Origin: an uncultured Alphaproteobacteria bacterium
Lineage (GTDB): Bacteria; Pseudomonadota; Alphaproteobacteria; RF32; CAG-239
Direction: 5' to 3'
DNA: 6,195 nucleotides
Assembly (NCBI GenBank): GCA_900551585.1
Contig: URWU01000097.1
Coordinates: forward strand, 1 to 6,195
The translations under genes were made by a program, and so were the position numbers. This document shows, in pieces, positions 1 through 5,897 of this stretch (the first letter of the stretch is position 1; every line of letters starts with the position of its first letter). The notes beneath the pieces are model-generated. The model was not told the origin of the DNA. It worked only from the letters and a program-made list of their open reading frames with translations, and did no database searches.

Positions 1-645
1 GACATAAGTGCCGTCAGCTTTGTTGTTGAGATATTTGCCGGTAAAAGGGCGCTCGGTGCCTTTTTCGCGCAAGACGCGATATTGTTCGGGAGAAAGTTTT
101 TCTTTCCACTCCGTTTCAGACTGAGGCATCTGTTCTTCTTCCTCTTCTTCTTCAGAAACAGTGTTATTGCAGGTGGCACAAGACGTTCTGCCGCGGCGTT
201 GCAAATATTTCTGATGATAGGCTTCTGCCGGATAAAATCTGCCGGCTTTCACCACTTCGGTCACAATAGGCGCCGGATAACGGCCGGAAGCGTTCATTTC
301 TTTAATCATTTCTTCGGCTTCTTTTTTCTGCTCGTCATCAATATAGAAAACAGCCGAGCGGTATTGCTCGCCGATATCCAGTCCCTGACGGTTTTTGGTT
401 GTCGGATTATGGGCGTTGAAAAAAGTATGCAGCAGCTCTTTGTATGAGACCTTTTCCGGATCATAGCTGATGTCAATGGCTTCGGCATGTCCGGTTTTGC
501 CGGTGCAGACTTCCTCATAAGTCGGTTTATGAACTTCGCCTCCGGTGTAGCCGACCTCGGTCGAAATCACGCCGGGAACGGAATCAAACGTGGCCTGCAC
601 GCCCCAAAAACAACCGGCGGCAAAAATAGCATGGGCAATACTCAT
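1..645 (-). CDS. msrAB: Bifunctional peptide-methionine sulfoxide reductase MsrA-MsrB (3' end cut by window)
   Basis: MsrA domains reduce the S epimer and MsrB domains the R epimer of methionine sulfoxide in oxidised proteins. The 215 visible residues begin with an MsrA domain (about 1-160): GCFWG at 11-15 carries the catalytic Cys12, followed by YTGG (33-36), GHAEA (52-56), GEQYRS (92-97) and YHQKYL (143-148). C156 and C159 form a CxxC where MsrA resolving cysteines usually lie. A linker with seven consecutive glutamates (165-171) leads into the start of an MsrB domain (about 176 onward: SETEW, LSPEQYRVLREKGTERPF, GTYV). The window ends just where the MsrB zinc CxxC would begin, so the MsrB catalytic cysteine is not visible. 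There is no signal peptide, so the enzyme is probably cytoplasmic. The ATG at 645 has AAAGGA about 7 nt upstream. It lies 32 nt downstream of ybiI and is probably in the same transcript. The MsrA call is firm; the fusion is firm as far as the sequence goes. Confidence 0.95.
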   Translation of the reverse strand, partial: MSIAHAIFAAGCFWGVQATFDSVPGVISTEVGYTGGEVHKPTYEEVCTGKTGHAEAIDISYDPEKVSYKELLHTFFNAHNPTTKNRQGLDIGEQYRSAVFYIDDEQKKEAEEMIKEMNASGRYPAPIVTEVVKAGRFYPAEAYHQKYLQRRGRTSCATCNNTVSEEEEEEEQMPQSETEWKEKLSPEQYRVLREKGTERPFTGKYLNNKADGTYV

Positions 646-677
646 ATCTTTTTCCTTTATTTGTTATAAACTTTATT

Positions 678-944
678 TCAACGCAGCTGGCTGTCTTTAC
701 TGCCGCGGCGGTTATAGAGCTGGGTGGCTTTTTGCTCTTTGTCGGCCTCTTCCTGACAGGCGATGCATAATCTGACGCCGGGGATAGCTTGGCGCCGTGC
801 TTCCGGAATTTCTTCCCCGCATTCTTCGCAGATGAGCAGACTTTCGCCGTCGGGCACATTGCGTCTTGCCCGTTTGACTTCATCATTGATTGAATCCTGA
901 ATCTGCTCCAGAACCGCATCATCATCTGTCCAGCCGATTGCCAT
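678..944 (-). CDS. ybiI: DksA/TraR-family C4 zinc-finger protein, YbiI-like
   Basis: An 88-aa protein with a single C4 zinc finger of form C-x2-C-x17-C-x2-C (C39, C42, C60, C63), as in the DksA/TraR family. The start MAIGWTDDDAVLEQI, the core IPEARRQAIPGVRLCIAC and the end YNRRGSKDSQLR match the conserved parts of E. coli YbiI as I recall it, and the length is the same. It lacks the long coiled-coil arm of full-length DksA, so it belongs with the short TraR/YbiI forms. Those are thought to act near RNA polymerase, but the role of YbiI itself is not well established. The start ATG at 944 is preceded by AGAGGAT, a good ribosome binding site. It is the first gene of a probable two-gene minus-strand unit with msrAB and is divergent from the pilin operon. 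Confidence 0.93.
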   Translation of the reverse strand: MAIGWTDDDAVLEQIQDSINDEVKRARRNVPDGESLLICEECGEEIPEARRQAIPGVRLCIACQEEADKEQKATQLYNRRGSKDSQLR

Positions 945-966
945 TTTTATCCTCTTTTTTATCCTT

Positions 967-984
967 ATAATATATAAATATTAT
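967..984. repeat. A/T-only imperfect palindrome in the divergent spacer
   Basis: ATAATATATAAATATTAT pairs with itself at 8 of 9 positions (a974/a977 is the mismatch). It overlaps the candidate -10 of the ybiI promoter, so it could be an operator or simply an easily melted promoter core. Being composed only of A and T it carries limited information. Confidence 0.3.
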
Positions 985-1002
985 TTTGGCGGCAAGTTTC
1001 AA
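975..1002 (-). promoter_or_regulatory. Possible sigma-70-type promoter for ybiI-msrAB
   Basis: On the minus strand TTGAAA (1002-997) is followed after 16 nt by TATTTA (980-975). This would start transcription near 968 and give a leader of about 25 nt before the ybiI ATG at 944. The -35 is good (5 of 6 to consensus) and the -10 is weak. The region is so A/T-rich that chance matches are likely. Confidence 0.3.
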
Positions 1003-1096
1003 TCTTTTAAATTTTTATCCTCTTGCTTGTATTTGCAATAGCAATGCGTATTTCTTTTTTAAAGACTACCGTTTAAACTTTTGGAAAGATAAAACC

Positions 1097-1579
1097 ATGA
1101 AAAAAAGTTTGTTGTTATTTTCAACGCTTGTCGGCTTATCTCTTGCCACAAGTGCTCGGGCAATTACCGTTACCGGAACTGTTCAGGCTGTGATAAAAGG
1201 TGCCATAACGGCAACCGAAACCCAGCAGATGAACTTCGGTACAATCAGTTCGGCTGCTACAGCCGGGGTTGTAACCATGACTGCAGCAGGTGTCCGCAGC
1301 AGTTCCTCTTTGTCATTTTACAATAACTCCCAAGCCGGCATTTTTAATGTCACGGCTGATCCGTCAACCGCGCTGACCATTTCTTTTGCCAATGGCACTT
1401 TGAGCAGCGGTTCTAATAATATGACTTTGAGCAATTTTACCCACTCGACCAGCACCGGAACAGATACGACAGATTCTTCGGGCAAATTAACTTTGAATGT
1501 CGGAGCTGATTTAAATGTCGGTGCCAGTCAGCCCAGCGGCTCTTACAGCGGAACTTATAATGTCACTTTGAGTTATTAA
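1097..1579 (+). CDS. Exported DUF4402-domain protein, putative major pilin subunit
   Basis: A 160-aa protein with a clear Sec signal peptide (lysines at 2-3, hydrophobic 4-18, ARA before predicted cleavage at 22/23), leaving about 138 mature residues. The mature part is Thr/Ser/Gly/Asn-rich with no cysteine and looks like one beta-sandwich of the DUF4402 family: ITVTGTVQAVI (23-33), QQMNFGTI (43-50), then the family's C-terminal signature VGADLNVGA (135-143) and YSGTYNVTLSY (150-160) ending in tyrosine. The alternating hydrophobic N-terminus could be a donor strand and the C-terminal strand a chaperone-recognised end, as in chaperone-usher pilins; this is inference. I chose the ATG at 1097 because GGAAAG (1083-1088) lies 8 nt upstream and the signal peptide begins there. 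A TTG-started extension to 986 has neither. The stop overlaps the next start by one base (TAATG). It is the first gene of the operon, the usual place for a major subunit. Confidence 0.88.
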   Translation: MKKSLLLFSTLVGLSLATSARAITVTGTVQAVIKGAITATETQQMNFGTISSAATAGVVTMTAAGVRSSSSLSFYNNSQAGIFNVTADPSTALTISFANGTLSSGSNNMTLSNFTHSTSTGTDTTDSSGKLTLNVGADLNVGASQPSGSYSGTYNVTLSY

Positions 1580-2514
1580 TGCAGAAAACTTTATGGACGA
1601 TATTGGTTTTAACAAGCCTTTTGGCAAAAGTGCCAGCGGTTGAAGCCTCCACGCTGACGGCGACGCAGAACCTTTCTTTCGGAACCTTGATTCCGCTAAC
1701 AACTTCGGGAAGCGTGTCGGTTTCAATGACCGGCGCGCTGACGACCGGCGGCAGTGTTTCGGTGGCACCTTCGGGAACGTCCTATTATCAGGGCTTGATG
1801 AACTTCCGGGCCACCGGCCTCAGTGCCGTTTTAGAAATCGTAACCGTAACTGTGGTCGACAGCAGCGTCACGCTGACCAACAGCACCCCAGGCGGCGGAA
1901 CGGTTACCGTCAATAATTTTGTCACCAATAACAGTCTTTCAGTTAATTTATTAAATCCCAATATCAATAATATCCCCCTCGGCGGCACGATGAATTTTAC
2001 TTCAGCTTCCAAAGGCGGCACTTATACCGGCACGGTCAATGTCCGCACCAATGGCTTGTTGAGCGGAACAACCAATGCGGCTGTACCGATAACCCTCACT
2101 TTGTGGAACAGCCTGACCATCAGCCAGGTCAGAGGGCTCAATTTCGGAGCGTTTGAACGCTTGGCCGGCAATTCTGTCGTGAGGCTCAATCCTGCTACCT
2201 CGCAGAGAACGGTGGTCTCCGGTGCTTCGGGGGTCAATCTGGTTTCCTCTCCTACGCCGACATCCGGCCAGTTCAGCCTTTCGGGACAGCCAAACACCAA
2301 TGTTTCTGTTTCGCTGCCGACATCGGTAACTTTGACCGGCAGCAAAGGCGGCACAATGACGGTCAATAATTTTACAGCATCGCCGGGGTCAACTTCCGTG
2401 ACTTTGAACAGCAGCGGTAATCGAACTCTGCTGGTTGGTGCTGATTTGAACATCGGCGCGGCGCAAACGACCGGAACTTATAGCGGAACTTATAACTTAA
2501 CTGTAAACTACTAG
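1579..2514 (+). CDS. Exported tandem DUF4402-like protein, putative tip or second pilin subunit
   Basis: A 311-aa protein with a Sec signal peptide (hydrophobic 5-15, likely cleavage after VEA at 23) and no cysteines. It contains two related beta-rich domains with a period of about 152 residues: LSFGTL (32-37) matches LNFGAF (187-192), GGTVTVNNF (106-114) matches GGTMTVNNF (257-265), and GTYTGTVNV (147-155) matches GTYSGTYNL (299-307). The second domain has the full DUF4402 ending (VGADLNIGA 286-294, terminal Tyr311) and shares a 14-nt identity with the upstream pilin gene (agcggaacttataa at 2482-2495 and 1547-1560). The first domain begins almost directly at LTATQNLSFG and lacks the preceding hydrophobic strand that the pilin and the second domain have (VPITLTLW, 169-176). 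By analogy with two-domain adhesins this suggests a tip or initiating subunit. Its ATG overlaps the previous stop and has only a weak GAG-type site, so translation is probably coupled. Confidence 0.85.
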   Translation: MQKTLWTILVLTSLLAKVPAVEASTLTATQNLSFGTLIPLTTSGSVSVSMTGALTTGGSVSVAPSGTSYYQGLMNFRATGLSAVLEIVTVTVVDSSVTLTNSTPGGGTVTVNNFVTNNSLSVNLLNPNINNIPLGGTMNFTSASKGGTYTGTVNVRTNGLLSGTTNAAVPITLTLWNSLTISQVRGLNFGAFERLAGNSVVRLNPATSQRTVVSGASGVNLVSSPTPTSGQFSLSGQPNTNVSVSLPTSVTLTGSKGGTMTVNNFTASPGSTSVTLNSSGNRTLLVGADLNIGAAQTTGTYSGTYNLTVNY

Positions 2515-2524
2515 GATTTTGACG

Positions 2525-3292
2525 ATGAAGAAAATATTTTTTGGATTTTTGATGGCGGCGCTGTTCTCTGCCTTTGAAGCGGCGGCCAATTTCTCTCTGA
2601 CTCCGTTTTATGTTTTTTTTGAAGCCGATTCCAAAAATCGCACCGATGTCGTCCGCATGACCAACACCAGTGCCGAAACCAAAAGCTATCGCATTGAACT
2701 GATAAATTATAAACAAAATGCTGATGGTTCTTATCAGTTGATAACCAAAGCATTGCCGGGAAATCCGTTTGCTTCGCCTTATATTGGTTTTTCACCGCGG
2801 GCAACAACTTTGGCACCGCGCCAGTCGCAGACGATTCGTCTGCAGCGCAAACCGATGGCCGCCGCACCGAACGGCGAATATGTGTCGCATTTGTGGATTC
2901 ATGAATTGCCGCCGCCGGGAAAACAGCAGGCTGCGGGGCAGGGCAACAAACTGACAATTGACCTCAAAGCCCTCTATGGTGTGACGATTCCGGTTATTAT
3001 CGACAAAGGCCCGCTGACCGACAGCGCCAAAATCGTTTCTGCCAAATTTGTTTCTGCCGCCAAGCCTTATGCCGAAGTTGTCATTGCCCGAAGCGGCAGC
3101 CGCTCCTTTTGGGGAGATGTTGAAATCAAGGACGGCAAAGAGACGATTGGCAGGGTCAATAATTTTAAGATTTTTATGACAACGCCGCAGCGGCGTTTAA
3201 AAATTCCGCTGAGCCGGAAGCCCGGCTCAAAGCCGCAACTGATTTTGACGGACGCAAGAACCCATGAAAGGATTGCTGTACAGAATATGTAG
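2525..3292 (+). CDS. PapD-like periplasmic pilus-assembly chaperone
   Basis: A 255-aa protein with a Sec signal peptide (KK at 2-3, hydrophobic 4-17, cleavage near AAA-N at 21/22). Periplasmic chaperones of this kind hold pilin subunits and deliver them to the usher. The mature protein begins FSLTPFYVFFEA, like the first strand of PapD-type chaperones, followed by DVVRMTNTSAETKSYRIEL (41-59), a LAPRQSQTIRLQRKP strand (96-110) and YVSHLWIHELPPP (119-131), which look closer to archaic/CsuC-like chaperones than to PapD/FimC. LKALYGVTIPVII (147-159) is the position of the pilin-binding strand. A shorter second domain follows (about 165-255). Positions matching the PapD anchor residues Arg8 and Lys112 appear to be Tyr29 and Thr154 in my by-eye alignment. 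The ATG at 2525 has TAGGA (2512-2516) 8 nt upstream, overlapping the previous stop; a TTG at 2519 is less likely. The 3' end overlaps the usher gene by 29 nt. Confidence 0.85.
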   Translation: MKKIFFGFLMAALFSAFEAAANFSLTPFYVFFEADSKNRTDVVRMTNTSAETKSYRIELINYKQNADGSYQLITKALPGNPFASPYIGFSPRATTLAPRQSQTIRLQRKPMAAAPNGEYVSHLWIHELPPPGKQQAAGQGNKLTIDLKALYGVTIPVIIDKGPLTDSAKIVSAKFVSAAKPYAEVVIARSGSRSFWGDVEIKDGKETIGRVNNFKIFMTTPQRRLKIPLSRKPGSKPQLILTDARTHERIAVQNM

Positions 3293-5810
3293 ACTTCCTC
3301 TCTGTGTGGTTTTGGCAATAATCATTACTGTTTCCGCCGCCCGAGCTGAAGAACTTTTTTTAGAACCGGTTGTTGAAGGATATGCGGCACCGGATGTGGT
3401 TTTTTGTCTTGAAGAACACGGGCGATACTATCTCAGTATTGAAGATTTGGCTGATTTATTGCAGTTTCAGCTTATACAAAACGGCGGCATACACGGCAGT
3501 TTTCTGGGTAAATCTTTCAAGGTAGATCCGTCTTCCCTTTCGGCTGAGGATTATCTGCGTATCAGCGGACAGGATTATTTTTCTTTTGCCTATTATGAAA
3601 AATTGTTTCCGCTCCGGTTTGAAGTCAACCATCTGGATATGCAGCTTAAAATCTCTTCTGACGAAGATTTGCCTGTTATTCAAAAATTACAGGCTGCGGA
3701 CCGGCGGCGCAATTTTGTGCCTCCTCCGCCTTTTGACGGTTTCAAAAATTATGAGTTTGATAATCGTTTATGGAGTGTGCCGGTTGTTGATTTCAGTTAC
3801 CGCAAAAATCTGGCCGTCAGTGATTATAACGGCGATAACGAGCGCCATTTTGACAATAACTATTTTCAGTTTGATTCCGGCATGCTGCTCGGCGGTTTTG
3901 ATGCTTATGCTTCGGTTTTCGGTGACAGCGAACAAAAGGGCTATGCTCCGCGTGCCCGCTTTACTTTAGGCCGCACTTTTCTCGATGAACCGAAAAACGC
4001 TTTGAATTTAACCTCTTTTGAAGCCGGTGACGTGACCGGTTTTAATTCAACTTTATTTAATAACAGCGCCAACGGCCGCGGTTTATACGCCAGTTCGTTC
4101 AAAGACTTGGTTCTCTCTGCCGACAAAACCATAGACATTAACGGCCCGTTGAGCAGCGGCTGGGAAGTTGAGCTTTATCAAAACGGCCAGTTAATCGGCT
4201 TTCGTCAGGCCGGTTTAAACGGACGTTATCAGTTCAGCAATATTCCGGTCAATTACGGCCTGAATGCATTCAAGCTGGTGTTTTACGGACCTTACGGCGA
4301 AATCCAAACCGAAGAACGCAATTATTATTCCGGCACATCTCCGGTCAAGGCCGGTGAGTTCGGTTATACATTGAACGCTTATCAGCGTGACCGTTATCTG
4401 ATTGAAGAAAACGAGCCTTTTAAAAATCCGTCTTCCAAACCAACGACGGATTTTACCGGTTATTATGGTGTGAATGACAATCTGACCTTGATTGCCGGCC
4501 TGACGCAAACGCCTAATCTGACCGATGATGAGATGATGAATTTTGGCAATCTCGGTGCGCAGCTGATTTGGGACGGCGCGTCTTTCCAATATAACAGCAT
4601 GTATGATTTTACCGACAATCTGCTCGGTCATCACTTTGATGTGCAGGGAGATATTTATGTCGGCAGCATTTTTGCGAGTTATGATTATTATGGAGAAATG
4701 CAGGCGCCGATTGCTTATTATAATGATGAATATCTCAAAGATACTCTGGAATTACGTCTGACCGGCAATCTGCCGTATCTGAGCCTGCCGTATTTCTTGT
4801 CTTATGAAGATATGCGCACCATCGACGGTGACCGCATTCAGGAATTTCATACTCGATTATCGCCAAATTTTATGAGCTATTATAATGTCTCTGTAGAAAA
4901 TATCTGGAGCAAAGACAAAAACGGCACGGCCGATGATGTCGTTCTCTTGCTGCAGGCTCAGTATAATCAATTGGGTTTTCATACTTATTTTCGCTATCGG
5001 GTGGCGCCGGAGGCTTCAATGCAGAGCGTCGGCCAGCAGGTTGATTACCGCTGGAATAAAAACACTTATTTTCAGGTAAACTGGGATCATAATTTTAAGA
5101 CTTCTTCCGGCAGTGATAAAAATATAGATACCTTATCGCTCAGTGCCGGACGTTTATTTGATTTTGGCGGCTTAACTCTTTCTTTGAGCGCCGACACCGA
5201 AAAAAATGCCAGTATCTCGCTGACTTATAATATGAGCTTTGGCAAGGTTCCCGACCGCAATGCCGCTTTTACCAATGCCCAAAGCAAAATGTCCGAACGC
5301 TCGGCTATTTATGCCCGCATAACCGATGAAAACAACAAACCTGTTTCGGGAACCAAACTTCAGGTCAGCGGGCTGCAAGACCCTGTCACAACCGACGAAA
5401 ACGGCGAGGCGCTGATTGCCGATATCGCGCCTTATGAAAAAACGCTGCTGACGGTTGATGTTGCCAGCATTGAAGATTTGTCTTTGGTGCCGGAATATGA
5501 CCAAAAGAAATTGGTTTTGCGTCCGGGAACGGTTTTACCGTTAAATATCCGTTTTTCTCATAAGGGCGCGGTGGAAGGCTATATTGCTTCAGAGCTTCCG
5601 GCCTTTGATTATAAAGTGGCGCTGGTTGATGACAAAGGTAAGCAGATTGCCGTTCAAACGCCGGAAGAAGACGGCTCGTTTATTTTTGACGATGTCAGCT
5701 TCGGGCGTTATAAACTTGTTATCAGCGATGAGAAAAATCCCTGCCTGAAAGAACAGGAAATCGACCTGAGGCAGGATTATTACAGTCTGCCCCGGCCGAT
5801 AAAGGTCTGA
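3264..5810 (+). CDS. Outer-membrane usher-like protein for DUF4402 fibre assembly
   Basis: An 848-aa exported protein (signal peptide 1-28, AARA then EE), close to the usual usher length of 800-900. Likely layout: an N-terminal periplasmic region (29-165) with GRYYLSIEDLADLL (53-66) and a charged segment RRR near 147-149; a long beta-barrel region with alternating aromatic strands (about 166-660); inside it a segment resembling the usher plug or middle domain (about 283-355: SGWEVELYQNGQLIGF, GRYQFSNIPVNYGLNAFKLV, FYGPYGE), preceded by the usher-like run GDVTGFNSTLFNNSANGRG (255-273); then two small beta-sandwich domains (684-765 with ARITDENNKPVSG and RPGTVLPLNIRF; 766-848 with GSFIFDDVSFGRYKLVI), like carboxypeptidase-regulatory or CNA-B folds. 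It would be the export pore and assembly platform. The start at 3264 gives the signal peptide; there is only a weak GGA site, so expression is probably coupled to the chaperone it overlaps. Mature cysteines are only C48 and C827. A non-canonical usher is my best call; a related barrel secretin is a weaker alternative. Confidence 0.82.
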   Translation: MKGLLYRICRLPLCVVLAIIITVSAARAEELFLEPVVEGYAAPDVVFCLEEHGRYYLSIEDLADLLQFQLIQNGGIHGSFLGKSFKVDPSSLSAEDYLRISGQDYFSFAYYEKLFPLRFEVNHLDMQLKISSDEDLPVIQKLQAADRRRNFVPPPPFDGFKNYEFDNRLWSVPVVDFSYRKNLAVSDYNGDNERHFDNNYFQFDSGMLLGGFDAYASVFGDSEQKGYAPRARFTLGRTFLDEPKNALNLTSFEAGDVTGFNSTLFNNSANGRGLYASSFKDLVLSADKTIDINGPLSSGWEVELYQNGQLIGFRQAGLNGRYQFSNIPVNYGLNAFKLVFYGPYGEIQTEERNYYSGTSPVKAGEFGYTLNAYQRDRYLIEENEPFKNPSSKPTTDFTGYYGVNDNLTLIAGLTQTPNLTDDEMMNFGNLGAQLIWDGASFQYNSMYDFTDNLLGHHFDVQGDIYVGSIFASYDYYGEMQAPIAYYNDEYLKDTLELRLTGNLPYLSLPYFLSYEDMRTIDGDRIQEFHTRLSPNFMSYYNVSVENIWSKDKNGTADDVVLLLQAQYNQLGFHTYFRYRVAPEASMQSVGQQVDYRWNKNTYFQVNWDHNFKTSSGSDKNIDTLSLSAGRLFDFGGLTLSLSADTEKNASISLTYNMSFGKVPDRNAAFTNAQSKMSERSAIYARITDENNKPVSGTKLQVSGLQDPVTTDENGEALIADIAPYEKTLLTVDVASIEDLSLVPEYDQKKLVLRPGTVLPLNIRFSHKGAVEGYIASELPAFDYKVALVDDKGKQIAVQTPEEDGSFIFDDVSFGRYKLVISDEKNPCLKEQEIDLRQDYYSLPRPIKV

Positions 5811-5838
5811 AATATATTGTGCAATTAATAAAAAAAAC

Positions 5839-5868
5839 TTGTGAGTCTGAGCTTCTCTGTGATATTTT
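5839..5868 (+). promoter_or_regulatory. Possible promoter for the downstream oxidoreductase
   Basis: In the 87-nt gap after the usher, TTGTGA (5839-5844) and TATTTT (5863-5868) are 18 nt apart, each 4 of 6 to sigma-70 consensus. Transcription would start near 5875, giving a short leader before the ATG at 5898. I see no G/C-rich hairpin terminator in the gap, so read-through from the fimbrial operon is also possible. Confidence 0.3.
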
Positions 5869-5897
5869 GGCCTAAAATAACCAAGATGGAACAGAAG

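Larger units (their letters stand above)
943..1024. repeat. Pair of exact 14-bp direct repeats flanking the ybiI/pilin spacer
   Basis: ATTTTTATCCTCTT occurs at 943-956 and again at 1011-1024, 68 bp apart, and its core TTTTTATCC occurs a third time at 956-964. The first copy, read on the minus strand, is the ybiI ribosome binding site and the first two bases of its start codon (AAGAGGATAAAAAT). The second copy has the same Shine-Dalgarno-like stretch but no start codon behind it. This may be a small local duplication, a shared regulator site, or chance in A/T-rich DNA. Confidence 0.5.

Noticed and set aside
82..447. Plus-strand open frame of 121 codons opposite msrAB
   Set aside because: It is Phe/Arg-rich, as expected from the antisense of an acidic and Lys-rich gene. 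The minus strand carries unmistakable MsrA motifs.
1033..1063. TTGCAA (1033-1038) with TTTAAA (1058-1063), and TTGCTT (1023-1028), as promoter elements for the fimbrial operon
   Set aside because: The first pair has 19-nt spacing and a poor -10; the second has no acceptable -10 at 16-18 nt. The operon promoter is probably in 945-1096, but I cannot place it.
986..1096. A TTG-started 37-residue N-terminal extension of the first pilin gene
   Set aside because: The extension is rich in Phe/Tyr/Asn with no family resemblance and no ribosome binding site, and it would place the signal peptide internally. The ATG at 1097 has a good site and begins the signal peptide.
2022..2453. Open frame of 143 codons on the minus strand opposite the tandem DUF4402 gene
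   Set aside because: It is a low-complexity shadow (Val/Leu/Thr-rich) of the repetitive Thr/Ser/Asn codons on the plus strand, with no signature.
5817..5826. Small inverted repeat ATTGTGCAAT followed by a run of A after the usher gene, considered as a terminator
   Set aside because: The stem is only 4 bp with a 2-nt loop and low GC, and the following tract is A rather than T on the coding strand, so it would not end plus-strand transcription.
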